Origin: an uncultured Treponema sp.
GTDB lineage: Bacteria; Spirochaetota; Spirochaetia; Treponematales; Treponemataceae
NCBI GenBank assembly: GCA_910584475.1
Contig: CAJUBD010000005.1
Location: 110,881-174,880, forward strand
DNA length: 64,000 nucleotides
Direction: 5' to 3'
In this document: positions 52,092-60,789 of the stretch, one piece after another
Layout: the number at the start of each line of letters is the position of its first letter
Position numbering within the stretch: the first letter of the stretch is position 1
Program-made: the position numbers and the translations under genes
Notes under the pieces: model-generated
What the model was told of the DNA's origin: nothing
Seen by the model: only the letters and a program-made list of their open reading frames with translations
Database searches by the model: none

Positions 52092-52790
52092 ATGGACGAT
52101 GAGAATGTGATTGTCAGGATTGAGGGACTTGAAAAAAATTACGTCAACGAAAGTGAAAGTCTTCGCGTTTTAAAAGGTCTTTCGCTCACGATAAAAAAAG
52201 GCGAGAGCGTCTGCATCATCGGAGAAAGCGGCAACGGAAAAAGCACGCTGCTCAACATTTTGGGCGGCATCGACACGGCGAGCGGCGGTACGGTGAACGC
52301 GGGAGGGCTGGAACTTTCCTCGCTTGACGAAGAGGCTCTCACCGAATACCGCGCTCATTTCGTCGGTCTTGTCTTCCAGTTTCATTATCTTCTCAAAGAT
52401 TTTACCGCGCTGGAAAATGTTTTTTTGCCGGCGTATATGGCAGGAATGCAAAAAGCCGCCGCTATGAAAAGAGCCGAAAAACTTTTGGAGGACGTCGGGC
52501 TTTCGCATAGGAAAAATCATATGCCTTCCGAACTTTCAGGCGGCGAGCGTCAGCGCGTGGCGGTGGCGCGCGCTCTCGTGAACGACCCCTCCCTTGTTTT
52601 GGCGGACGAGCCGACTGGTAATCTCGATCCTGCGAATGCCGCGATGATTGGCGAATTGCTTTTTGACGTGGCGAAAGACTATGGCAAGACGCTTTTAGTC
52701 GTCACTCATGATATGGACTTGGCGGCGCGCGGCGAAACGCTTTATAAATTGGAAAAAGGAGTGTTAAGAAAAGTAATAGGTAATGGGTAA
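52092..52790 (+). CDS. lolD: Lipoprotein-releasing ABC ATPase LolD
   Basis: A 232-residue ATPase: Walker A IIGESGNGKSTLLNILGG, Q-loop FVGLVFQFHYLLKDFTALEN (the F-Q-F-H-x-L-L motif typical of LolD), signature ELSGGERQRVAVARAL, Walker B LVLADEPTGNLD, and H-loop VVTHDMDLA. ATG at 52092 has GGGAGG 5 nt upstream; the longer frame starting at 52014 has none. The 3' end is embedded in an inverted repeat built of GGTAAT units. Confidence 0.93.
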   Translation: MDDENVIVRIEGLEKNYVNESESLRVLKGLSLTIKKGESVCIIGESGNGKSTLLNILGGIDTASGGTVNAGGLELSSLDEEALTEYRAHFVGLVFQFHYLLKDFTALENVFLPAYMAGMQKAAAMKRAEKLLEDVGLSHRKNHMPSELSGGERQRVAVARALVNDPSLVLADEPTGNLDPANAAMIGELLFDVAKDYGKTLLVVTHDMDLAARGETLYKLEKGVLRKVIGNG

Positions 52791-52840
52791 TAGGTAATGT
52801 TTTGAATTGCTTTTATTACCTACTACTCATTACTTGTTAC
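52773..52840. repeat. Long inverted repeat made of GGTAAT units, lolD-lolE
   Basis: Bases 52773-52798 (tandem GTAATAGGTAAT-like units) pair with 52815-52840 over 26 positions with one mismatch and a few G-U pairs, loop 16 nt. It overlaps the lolD stop codon. Shorter GGTAAT repeats follow the stop codons of prfB (46881) and ftsY (49552) and precede the gene at 49758. Confidence 0.75.
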
Positions 52841-52866
52841 TTAATTAAATATTGCTTGAAACAATT

Positions 52867-54228
52867 ATGAATTTAAAATCGGCATTTCTATTTTCAAGGC
52901 GGATTCTCTTTTCAAAATCTTCGGGAACAAGCGTCGCAAAAAAGAGTCTTGCGGGCGCGGTCTTGTGCATCGGAATTTCGCTCGTTCCGCTTGTCGCGAT
53001 AATCACGGTTTCAAACGGAATGATAGACGGAATTACCGAGCGGCTCATTTCGCTGTCGTCGTCGCATCTTGAAGCCACTTGCTTTTCCAAGAACGCGCAG
53101 GTTTTGGAAGAAGCGAGCCTTGTCGCGAAAAACATTCCAGGAGTTACGACGGCGTATCCGATGATTTCAAGTCCTGCGATGGCGATGGCTGGAAAAAATC
53201 GTTGCGGCGTAACATTGCGCGCGCTTCCGAAAAATATTTTTGAGGAAGATTCTTCCTACAAAAAACTTTTTTCCACTGAAGACGGAAATATTTCGGATTT
53301 CGCGGCAGACGAAAAAGGCGCGTTGATTGGAAAAGGAATTTCCGAGCGGCTCGGCGTGAAGGCGGGAGACACGATTCGCGTGGTGAATGTCATTTCGAAT
53401 CAAAGCGAAAAAAATAAAACGGGCGACGCTGAATTTTCGCGCAATTCGATTTCCGTCCGTCCTTCGATTTCTTCGTATAAAATCTGCGCGGTAATTTCGT
53501 GCGGCTATCAGGAACTAGATTCGCTTTGGCTTTTCGTCGGGTTTGACGAAGGGAAAAAAATTATGGGCGCGGCTCAAAGCGTAAACGCCGTGATGATTGA
53601 AACGGCGGACGCTTTTTCTCCCGAACTCTCTTCGCTTCAAAAAAAAGTGCAGGGCATTTTGGGCGGCGCGTTTCGCGTGTACCGCTGGGATCAGCTCAAC
53701 CGCGCGCAATATGAAAATTTTTCATCGACGAAAATCCTTTTGGTTTTCATACAGCTTTTGATTGTGCTCGTCGCTTGCGTGAACATTTCAAGCGCGCTCA
53801 TAATGCTAGTGCTTGAGCGTCGACGCGAAATCGCGATTTTAAAAAGCCTCGGCGCGAGCGAGTCCGGCGTTTCCACTTCGTTTTTGCTCGTCGGTTTTTC
53901 ATGTGGCGTCGCGGGGCTTTTGTTTGGAATTCCGCTCGGACTTTTTCTTTCGGTGAACATAAACAGCGTGGTTCATTTTTCGGAAAAAGTGATAAATTTT
54001 GGGGCGCAGGGTTTGTATTTTTTGGCGAAAGGTGATATAATGAATTTTCGAGAAATTCACCTTTTGGACGAGGCGTATTATCTCAAGGAAATTCCGGTCG
54101 AGATTCCGTTCGGAGAATTGTTTTTCATCGGATTTCTCACGTTGGGATTGTCGCTTTTGGCTGCGCTTTTGCCTGCGAGAAGGGCAGGGAAGCAGCGTCC
54201 GCTTGAGATTTTGCGGACGACCAGATGA
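52867..54228 (+). CDS. Lipoprotein-releasing ABC permease (LolC/E type), second
   Basis: A 453-residue permease. N-terminal SRRILFSKSSGTSVAKKSLA, a TM helix with LCIGISLVPLVAIITVSNGM, an extracytoplasmic domain containing GISERLGVKAGDTIRVVNV, and three C-terminal TM helices including LLVFIQLLIVLVACVNISSA and LTLGLSLLAALLPARRAGKQ. FtsX-like architecture as in the first permease, with which it would pair. The start has a weak ribosome site; the TTG at 52852 is an alternative. Confidence 0.85.
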   Translation: MNLKSAFLFSRRILFSKSSGTSVAKKSLAGAVLCIGISLVPLVAIITVSNGMIDGITERLISLSSSHLEATCFSKNAQVLEEASLVAKNIPGVTTAYPMISSPAMAMAGKNRCGVTLRALPKNIFEEDSSYKKLFSTEDGNISDFAADEKGALIGKGISERLGVKAGDTIRVVNVISNQSEKNKTGDAEFSRNSISVRPSISSYKICAVISCGYQELDSLWLFVGFDEGKKIMGAAQSVNAVMIETADAFSPELSSLQKKVQGILGGAFRVYRWDQLNRAQYENFSSTKILLVFIQLLIVLVACVNISSALIMLVLERRREIAILKSLGASESGVSTSFLLVGFSCGVAGLLFGIPLGLFLSVNINSVVHFSEKVINFGAQGLYFLAKGDIMNFREIHLLDEAYYLKEIPVEIPFGELFFIGFLTLGLSLLAALLPARRAGKQRPLEILRTTR

Positions 54229-54241
54229 TTTTGGAGCGAAA

Positions 54242-54784
54242 ATGATTTGCGATATGTGCAGGAGAAACGAGGCGATGGTTTATGTCGAGCAGACCAGCCG
54301 CCTCGGAATAAAAAAAATAAATTTGTGCCAAGAGTGCGCGGCATCTTGCGGGATTTCGCCTGGAAACCAGGAAATCGACAGGCAAATCGGCTCTCTTTTC
54401 AAGCAAATGCAGCAGTTTAAGCTCGAGCAGGCTTTGAAAAGCGACAGCGCCTGCCCTGTCTGCGGACAGCTTCGCTCTGAGTTTTTGGCGACGGGAAAAC
54501 TCGGTTGTCCCGAATGCTACTCGATTTTCAAATCCGAAATCGAAAAGTATCTTTCCAAACGAAAAATCACCGTGCGCTATACTGGCTCGATGCCACGCCG
54601 CCTTGCGAATTTCCGCTCGGTTTTGACAGACCGCGCCATAATCCGCGAAAAGCTCGATGCCGCCGTAAAAAGCGAGGATTACGAAAAGGCCGCCTTTTAT
54701 CGTGACTATCTCCACGCAATCGAAAAAAAGGCGGTGGCGACTGCTCCGAGAGGAAATGCTGACGGCGAGGACGGCGAGCGATGA
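54242..54784 (+). CDS. mcsA: McsA, activator of protein arginine kinase
   Basis: A 180-residue protein with paired C-x2-C zinc motifs: C3/C6 in MICDMCRRNEA, C29/C32 in NLCQECAASCG, then CPVCGQLRSEF and GCPECYSIF, and a C-terminal UVR motif (LDAAVKSEDYEKAAFYRDYL). This is the McsA pattern. It activates McsB and adapts substrates to ClpC in Firmicutes. ATGA overlap with mcsB and clpC immediately after reproduce the mcsA-mcsB-clpC order, but CtsR is absent. Start ATG has GGAG 6 nt before. Confidence 0.92.
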   Translation: MICDMCRRNEAMVYVEQTSRLGIKKINLCQECAASCGISPGNQEIDRQIGSLFKQMQQFKLEQALKSDSACPVCGQLRSEFLATGKLGCPECYSIFKSEIEKYLSKRKITVRYTGSMPRRLANFRSVLTDRAIIREKLDAAVKSEDYEKAAFYRDYLHAIEKKAVATAPRGNADGEDGER

Positions 54785-55863
54785 GCCGCGCCAAAAGAGG
54801 TTGGGGCGACGCTTGGTATAATAGCCCCGCCGAAGATGACGACGTGATTGTCTCAAGCCGAGCGCGTTTTGCGCGGAACCTTGCGAATTTTCCTTTTCCT
54901 GAAAATTTGGACGAGGATGTCGCGCTTCAAGTGCAAAACATAATCTTCGATTCGTTCAATCATTTTGACGATGCCGAAGCTTATCAGACCGTGATGCTCA
55001 CGAAAGTGCCGCCACTAGGCGCGGACATTTTGCGAGAACGCGGACTTTTTGAAGAGAATTTCGGAACAGGGCTTGTAATGCGCATTGACGGCGTTTCCAG
55101 CTGCCTTGTGAACTGCACCGACCATGTTCGCATTTCGAGTTTCGCGCCGGGACTCGCATGCAACGCGGCATACGCTTCCTCCCGTAGCGTCGACATGCAG
55201 TTGCAGGAAAAAATCCAATTCGCCGCGAGCCACGAATTCGGCTATCTCGCCGCTAATGTCTGCGAGTCGGGAAGCGGAATGAAACTTTCTCTTCGGGCGC
55301 ATTTGCCCGCGACCTCGTTTGCCGGCAAAATTCCTGAATTGGCAAAAGTCTGCGACGAGCGCGGATTTTCCTTGCGGGATTCTTTTGGAAGCGGAACGCA
55401 ATTCGGCTCTTCGCTTGGCGGTTTCTACCAAATTTCTTCGCGCCAATCCGTTAGCGGAAACGAAATCGACCAGCTCGCCGAAATCACTTCGCTTGGAAAA
55501 TATATTTGCGAATTCGAGCGAAAGGTTCGAAGCGAAGTTGCCGATAATAAATTCACCGAAGTTCGAAACATCCTTTTGCGCGCGTTCGCGCAGATGCGGT
55601 ATTCGCTTTTGATTTCAATGCGGGAAGCCGTCGATTTGATTTCAGCGATAAAATGGGGCGTGGATTTGGATTTCTTTCGCGGCTTGAAAGACCATGAGAT
55701 TTCGTCTCTTTTGTACAAAATCCAAAGCGGGCATTTGGGATTTTTTCTTCGGACCACGGAATTTAATTTTGATGACGATGTCGCTTCGGACGACGCGCTC
55801 AAGGAAAGACGCCTGCGCTCGATTATAATGCAGGACGCGTTGAAAGAAATGACAATCTCCTAA
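54781..55863 (+). CDS. mcsB: Protein arginine kinase McsB
   Basis: A 360-residue ATP:guanido phosphotransferase-type kinase. VIVSSRARFARNLANFPFPE opens the catalytic domain (S-R-x-R-x-x-R-N); VSSCLVNCTDHVRISSF aligns with the N-x-x-D-H-(L/V)-R-I motif; GYLAANVCESGSGMKLSLRA replaces the usual C-P-T-N-x-G-T-G; and GFYQISSRQSVSGNEID matches the C-part. It phosphorylates arginines to mark proteins for ClpCP. Some catalytic-loop residues differ from B. subtilis McsB, so activity should be tested. Confidence 0.9.
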   Translation: MSRAKRGWGDAWYNSPAEDDDVIVSSRARFARNLANFPFPENLDEDVALQVQNIIFDSFNHFDDAEAYQTVMLTKVPPLGADILRERGLFEENFGTGLVMRIDGVSSCLVNCTDHVRISSFAPGLACNAAYASSRSVDMQLQEKIQFAASHEFGYLAANVCESGSGMKLSLRAHLPATSFAGKIPELAKVCDERGFSLRDSFGSGTQFGSSLGGFYQISSRQSVSGNEIDQLAEITSLGKYICEFERKVRSEVADNKFTEVRNILLRAFAQMRYSLLISMREAVDLISAIKWGVDLDFFRGLKDHEISSLLYKIQSGHLGFFLRTTEFNFDDDVASDDALKERRLRSIIMQDALKEMTIS

Positions 55864-56073
55864 AAATTAAGTCCGCAGGAAACAGGCTTGAAACTTCGCC
55901 TAACGGCTCGTTGCCAGAACAGTTTCCGAGGAACTTAATTTTGCCTGCGTTAGCAACTTGTTGCGGCGCGGGCAAGCGCAATAGGCGAGTTTTCGCAGAA
56001 AGCTCGAAGCAAAAAAATTACGCGGCCTTTGGACGCGAATGAATTTTTCATTTTGGAGAATTTTAGGAAACTT
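55864..56073. repeat. Palindromic repeats between mcsB and clpC
   Basis: Contains AATTAAGT/ACTTAATT arms spanning 55866-55942, the phrase CTTGAAACTTCGCC-ta-ACGGCTCGTTGC that recurs at about 58840, and a GCGAGTTTTCGCAGAAAGCTCG hairpin (55985-56006). No gene. The clpC frame is open into this region but no ribosome site supports an earlier start. Confidence 0.6.
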
Positions 56074-58620
56074 ATGAAAGCGTTTTCACCGCGCGCGCAG
56101 CGTCTTGTTGTCGCGCTTTCTCAAGACGAAGGACGGAAAAGTGGAAGTGCGCAGCTTCTTCCAGAACATCTGATGCTCGCGCTTTTGAAGAACGCCGAAG
56201 GCGTGGGCTATATGCTTTTGCGCCTTATGCACGTCAACGTGCTCACGTTTCAATTGGAACTTGAAAAGAGCCTTGCCGGCGGAACGCCAAGCCTGAACGA
56301 CTTTTCGGAACTTCCTCCGAGCCGCAGGCTTTTGACGCTTTTCGAGGCGGCGGAATTTGAATCGCGTTCAATGCGCGACAACTACATCGGCACGGAACAC
56401 CTTGTGCTCGCTGCGATCCGCGAAAATGCGAGCGTTACGAGCCGATATCTCGAAAAGACCGGCGTGGGATTCGAAGCGGCGCGCGAGGCCGCTTTCGAAG
56501 CGCGGGAAAGAATTCCCACTTCTTGGAATTCGGGCGCGAACGGAGGGGACGCGGATTTCAGGCGGATGCTCGGACAGCGCGGCTACGATAGACAGACGGT
56601 CGGCGGACGCGAAGGAAAGAATCCGCGCGAAGGTTTTCTGAAGGCCTATTCCCGCGACATCACGGAAACCGCGCTCAAAGGTTTGGCGGATCCCGTCGTC
56701 GGACGCAAGGCGGAAATCGAGCGCGTGATTCAGATTCTTTCTAGGCGCACGAAAAACAATCCTCTTTTGATTGGCGACCCGGGCGTTGGAAAAACCGCGA
56801 TTGCCGAAGGGCTTGCCGCGCGCATAGCGTTCGGCGAGGTGCCGTTCAATCTGCTCAAAAAGCGAATCCTTTATTTGGACTTGACGGCTTTGATTGCGGG
56901 CACGAAATATCGCGGCGAATTCGAAGAGCGAATGAAACGCCTTATGAAGGAAGTCCGCGAAAACAAAAATGTGATTTTGTTCATCGACGAAATCCACACG
57001 ATAATAGGCGCGGGCGGACCTGAAGGCGCGCTCGACGCTTCGAACATTTTAAAGCCCGCGCTTTCTCGCGGCGAAATCCAAATCATCGGAGCGACGACGA
57101 TTCGCGAATACCGCCGCTACATGGAAAAGGACGCGGCTTTGGCGCGTCGTTTCCAAACCGTCACCGTGGACGAGCCAAGCGATGAGGAAACCGAGCAAAT
57201 CATTTTGGGACTGAAATCAAAGTACGAAGAATTCCACAACGTGATTTACGCTGACGATGTGATTCCCGCAATAGTAAAATTTTCGCACAGATATTTGCCG
57301 GAGCGGTTTTTGCCCGACAAGGCGATCGACATTTTGGACGAGGCGGGGGCGCAGAAAAAAATCACGGAAGGCGAACGCCCCATTGAACTTGCGGATTTGG
57401 AAAATCAAATCGACTCGCTCGTCAAAGAAAAAAATCAGCTCGTGGAACATCAGGACTACGAACGCGCCGCCGAAGTGCGCGACAAGGTTTTGGAATTGAA
57501 ATCCGCCCTGGAAAAATTACGCTCCGACTGGATGGAAAAGGCTGGCGGCGAAAAAAAGATTGTCGGCATAAACGACATCTGTCGCGTCGTGAGTTTGATG
57601 GCGGGCGTTCCGATCGAGCAGCTTTCTGGCGACGAAAAGTCGCGGCTTTTGAAAATGGAAAGCGAATTGCACAGGGAAGTGGTCGGGCAGGAAGAGGCGG
57701 TGAACTGCATTTCGTCCGCCGTGCGCCGCCGCCGTTCGGGCATTTCAAGTTCGCGCCGTCCGCTCGGCTCTTTCATTTTCCTTGGTCCCACGGGCGTAGG
57801 AAAGACGCAGCTTGCGAAAAGCCTCGCGAAATTTTTGTTCGGAAGCGAGGACGCGCTCATACGCCTCGACATGTCGGACTATATGGAAAAGTTCAACGTG
57901 AGCAAAATGGTAGGAGCGCCTCCGGGCTATGTCGGATTTGAAAGCGGTGGGCAGCTCACCGAGCAAGTGCGCACGCATCCTTATTCCGTGGTGCTTTTCG
58001 ACGAAATCGAAAAGGCGCATCCTGAAGTCTTCAATTTGCTTTTGCAGATTTTGGAAGAAGGGGAGATCGTCGATTCGCTCGGGCACAAGATAAATTTCCG
58101 CAACACGCTGATTTTGATGACGAGCAACGCGGGCGCGCGAGAAATCACGATGGAAGGACGGGCAGGATTTGCCACGCAGCAAGACGGCGTTCTTTCCCAC
58201 GAGGAAATAAAATCCAATTCAACTCAAGCCTTGAAAGAATTCATGCGGCCAGAATTGCTGAATCGCATAGACGACATCATTGTGTTCGACACCTTGAACA
58301 AAAAGCAAGTGAGCGCGATTTTGGACTTGCAGATTGCCGACTTGAATTCGCGGCTTTCCGAAAACGGAATCACGCTTCAGCTAAAGCCTTCGGCGCGCTC
58401 ATATCTCGTGGAGCACGGCTACGATCCTGCGATGGGCGCGCGTCCGATGAGGCGGCTTTTGCAAAATGAAATAGAAGATCCTCTTTCCACGATGATTCTC
58501 GAAGGCAAGGCGGAATTTTCAAGCGTTGTCGCCGCGGAGTGCGTCGACGGCAAGATTTCGATAAGATTCAAAAAGGCGAAAAAGGCTTCGCGCTTGAAAA
58601 TTCCTGCGGAAAGCCTTTAG
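56074..58620 (+). CDS. clpC: ClpC-type AAA+ unfoldase
   Basis: An 848-residue class 1 Hsp100. Clp N-domain with two repeats (FSPRAQRLVVALSQDE; LLPEHLMLALLKN), NBD1 with Walker A GDPGVGKTAIAE and VILFIDEIHTIIGAGG, a middle region with UVR-like EHQDYERAAEVRDKVLEL that marks ClpC, and NBD2 with GPTGVGKTQLAKSLAKFL, VGAPPGYVGFE and a C-terminal D2 domain. It would unfold McsB-tagged substrates for ClpP. Start 56074 begins MKAFSPRAQR as in ClpC homologues, with AGGA upstream; the TTG at 56029 is rejected. Confidence 0.95.
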   Translation: MKAFSPRAQRLVVALSQDEGRKSGSAQLLPEHLMLALLKNAEGVGYMLLRLMHVNVLTFQLELEKSLAGGTPSLNDFSELPPSRRLLTLFEAAEFESRSMRDNYIGTEHLVLAAIRENASVTSRYLEKTGVGFEAAREAAFEARERIPTSWNSGANGGDADFRRMLGQRGYDRQTVGGREGKNPREGFLKAYSRDITETALKGLADPVVGRKAEIERVIQILSRRTKNNPLLIGDPGVGKTAIAEGLAARIAFGEVPFNLLKKRILYLDLTALIAGTKYRGEFEERMKRLMKEVRENKNVILFIDEIHTIIGAGGPEGALDASNILKPALSRGEIQIIGATTIREYRRYMEKDAALARRFQTVTVDEPSDEETEQIILGLKSKYEEFHNVIYADDVIPAIVKFSHRYLPERFLPDKAIDILDEAGAQKKITEGERPIELADLENQIDSLVKEKNQLVEHQDYERAAEVRDKVLELKSALEKLRSDWMEKAGGEKKIVGINDICRVVSLMAGVPIEQLSGDEKSRLLKMESELHREVVGQEEAVNCISSAVRRRRSGISSSRRPLGSFIFLGPTGVGKTQLAKSLAKFLFGSEDALIRLDMSDYMEKFNVSKMVGAPPGYVGFESGGQLTEQVRTHPYSVVLFDEIEKAHPEVFNLLLQILEEGEIVDSLGHKINFRNTLILMTSNAGAREITMEGRAGFATQQDGVLSHEEIKSNSTQALKEFMRPELLNRIDDIIVFDTLNKKQVSAILDLQIADLNSRLSENGITLQLKPSARSYLVEHGYDPAMGARPMRRLLQNEIEDPLSTMILEGKAEFSSVVAAECVDGKISIRFKKAKKASRLKIPAESL

Positions 58621-59022
58621 TGAGGATTTGATTTGTGCGGGGGCATACTGCGACGCTCTGCGTCGAGGTATGTTGATTGCCGCCGAAAGAGCATCCGCGC
58701 CAGATACGGACATTATGCTCGTCTCCTCTAAAAAGCAAAAAATTCACGTTTTTTTCCTTCGTTTGCTCTAAATAAATGCGAAAAATTCATACTTTAAATG
58801 TGACGCAACTCTTCGAGTTTCTTACCGAGTTTTTATTTGCCGCTTGAAACTTCGCCTTTCGGCTCGTTGCGAGTGCGCGAAGCTCGCATTTTGTTCGCTT
58901 CGCTTACAAAACATAAAAACTCGCTTATTTAGTGCAACTTCTCACTTCGTCGCGAAGTTGCGTTTTCAACAACTCAAAAGTTGAAACTTTTTTTTGTTGC
59001 TGAAAATTTAACGGAGGGAAAA
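58621..59022. repeat. Gap with palindromes and 5' member of a direct repeat
   Basis: A loop-conserved hairpin with GACGCTCTGCGTCGAGG (58651-58674, cf. 42158-42181); 50-bp direct repeat copy 1 (58697-58746); CTTGAAACTTCGCC-ttt-CGGCTCGTTGC near 58840; GCAACTTC/GAAGTTGC with a 12-nt loop (58934-58961); and CAACTC-type AAAAGTTG arms just before the Rpn-like gene. No coding signal. Confidence 0.65.
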
Positions 59023-59913
59023 ATGCCACAAGTACAACGCGAATACCGCGACCGCCTTTTCGTCAAGATTTTCTCGGACAAGACGCGCCTCCTGTCGCTC
59101 TACAACGCCGTGAACGGCACGAATCACGCGAGCGCGGACGATATGGAAGTCAACACGATCGAGGATGTGATCTATGTCACAATGCGAAACGACGTGTCGT
59201 TCGTCTTTCAAGGCTTCCTCTCGCTCTACGAACAGCAGAGCACTTTCAACCCGAACATGCCCTTGCGAGGCTTTTTGTATTTTTCCCGTCTTTACCAAAG
59301 ATACGCCGACGACAGCAGAATCTATGGAAGTCGCCTCCTGAAGATTCCGTCGCCGCGCTTCTTTGTTTTCTACAACGGAGCGCGCGAGCAGGAAGACCGC
59401 GTAACACTTCGTCTTTCCGAGATGTTCGAGGTGGAAATCCCGCCGGGAGAGTTCGAGTGGACGGCGACTATGCTCAACATAAACGGCGGGCGAAACAAAG
59501 ATTTGATGGAACGCTGCAAGGACTTGCAAGATTACTCGACCTATGTTAAAATAGTGGAAGAAAGCAAGAAAAAACACGCCGATGTGAAAGAGGCGGTGTG
59601 CGCGGCAGTAGACGAAGCGATAAGGCTAAATTTGCTGGGCGGGTATTTCCGCAAGTGTAGAGAGGAGGCAATTTTGGACGTACTGACGGAATTTGACGAG
59701 GTGTCCTACAAGAAAGTCATCTACGAGGATGGCGTCGCCGATGGCTACGAGCAAGGAATTGAACAAGGTCGCGCGGAAGCACAAGCGGAAATCGCCGCAT
59801 TGAAAGCTGAGAATGCCAGACTCAAAGCATTGCGATAGATATTTCCGCAAATGTTGCGAGTTTGCGCCAAATGCAAACATTCTAGTTATCTCCTCTAAAA
59901 AGCAAAAAATTCA
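58697..59913. repeat. 50-bp imperfect direct repeats flanking the Rpn-like gene
   Basis: 58697-58746 and 59864-59913 align over 50 positions; both begin GCGCCA and their last 25 bases are identical (TCTCCTCTAAAAAGCAAAAA followed by TTCA), while the first half has scattered substitutions. The 1.17-kb interval holds hairpin modules plus one gene. The layout could reflect duplication or insertion of the gene as a unit. Confidence 0.7.
59023..59838 (+). CDS. Rpn/PD-(D/E)XK-type protein, second
   Basis: A 271-residue protein related to the Rpn/transposase-31-like family found in multiple copies in treponemes: YRDRLFVKIFSDKTRLLSLY, then MRNDVSFVFQGFLSLYEQQS, where N-D and E-x-Q are the likely D...ExQ core, TFNPNMPLRGFLYFSRLY, and ending in a coiled coil (EQGIEQGRAEAQAEIAALKA) that often closes such proteins. 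It differs clearly in sequence from the Rpn-like gene at 1676. ATG at 59023 has GGAGGG upstream. Direct repeats flank it. Confidence 0.78.
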   Translation: MPQVQREYRDRLFVKIFSDKTRLLSLYNAVNGTNHASADDMEVNTIEDVIYVTMRNDVSFVFQGFLSLYEQQSTFNPNMPLRGFLYFSRLYQRYADDSRIYGSRLLKIPSPRFFVFYNGAREQEDRVTLRLSEMFEVEIPPGEFEWTATMLNINGGRNKDLMERCKDLQDYSTYVKIVEESKKKHADVKEAVCAAVDEAIRLNLLGGYFRKCREEAILDVLTEFDEVSYKKVIYEDGVADGYEQGIEQGRAEAQAEIAALKAENARLKALR

Positions 59914-59965
59914 AGTATTTTCCTGCAATTTTTGATGTTGCTCGCTCCGAATATTTGGTGGATAA

Positions 59966-60565
59966 AACTCTTCTTCGGACGACTACAATCCGCCTGTAGA
60001 AAATCCTGACGATACAAACAAGCCCGATGATTCGAACAACCCTGGCGGAGGAGATGGCGGCAATGAGGGGGGGGGGGCTAAAATCGAACTTCCTGGCATA
60101 AGTTTCTCGGATGCGAATGCGAAAAGTATGGTGAGTTTGGCTGATGGTTATGCTGAGTTTGATGTGAAAGATGGCTACTTAAAAATTGATTGCCTAAAAG
60201 ATGGTGACTGGGGTGTTATAACTATAAAATATCCAGACAGTCAAAATTTGGATAAAAAGAATATTAAAATAATTGGTCATACTAGTGCTGATTGGAAAGA
60301 TGGGCAATATGGTGGACCGTGCTTCCAAGTGTGGGATGGAACAACTGTTGAGGTCAATGAAAGCATTAAAAATAAGGAATATATCTATGGTCCCGTTGAA
60401 AAAATGGTTTTGAGTGCTGGTGAAGACAAAACCATAACAAGTGAGTATGGATGGGCTGATGTTACTGATAATCCACCAGACTTGAAAAAAATTACGGAAG
60501 TGAAAATTTATCCGAAAAATGGTGTAGGTTCGCTTTACATCAAATCCATCGAATTTGTTGACTAA
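59966..60565 (+). pseudogene. 5'-less surface/lipoprotein fragment with 11-G tract
   Basis: The frame opens after a TAA at 59963-59965 with NSSSDDYNPPVENPDDTNKP, a Ser/Asp/Pro/Asn spacer typical just after a lipoprotein cysteine, but there is no ATG, signal peptide or ribosome site upstream. An 11-G tract at 60067 encodes GGGA in frame. The rest (DGYLKIDCLKDGDWGVITIK, WKDGQYGGPCFQVWDG, KKITEVKIYPKNGVGSLYIK) looks like one beta-sandwich domain, carbohydrate-binding-like. It could be a silent cassette or a truncated gene. ATG 60128 is the first internal start. Confidence 0.6.
60067..60077. repeat. Homopolymeric tract of 11 G
   Basis: Longest poly-G in the window, in the linker of the surface-protein fragment and in frame as it stands (GAG-GGG-GGG-GGG-GCT). 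A slippage site by length. Confidence 0.75.
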
Positions 60566-60605
60566 TTACTACGCATCTGCACCCCGTGCTAATCCGTAAA
60601 ATGCG

Positions 60606-60645
60606 AAAGCGGCGTGTCCAAATTGTTTGGCTCGCCGCTTTTTTA
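60606..60645 (+). terminator. Rho-independent terminator
   Basis: AAAGCGGCG (60606) pairs with CGCCGCTTT around an inner CCAAA/TTTGG stem, then a T run. Confidence 0.9.
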
Positions 60646-60662
60646 TTGTCCGTGAGCCGCTG

Positions 60663-60694
60663 AAAGACCGTCCGTTCGGCGGGCGGTCTTTTTT
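60663..60694 (+). terminator. Second Rho-independent terminator
   Basis: AAAGACCGTCCG-TTCG-GCGGGCGGTCTT with six terminal T; 18 nt after the first. The pair insulates rmlA. Confidence 0.9.
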
Positions 60695-60753
60695 AGTTAA
60701 TGTGGCGCTTGGCTTTTGTCGATTTTAAAAAATGCCGATTTTTCGATTTGCGG

Positions 60754-60782
60754 TTGCAAAAAAATAGATTTCGCGTTAAAAT
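60754..60782 (+). promoter_or_regulatory. rmlA promoter close to start codon
   Basis: TTGCAA, 17-nt spacer, TAAAAT; 7 nt before the ATG at 60790. Leaderless transcript likely. Confidence 0.55.
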
Positions 60783-60789
60783 TGAAAAT

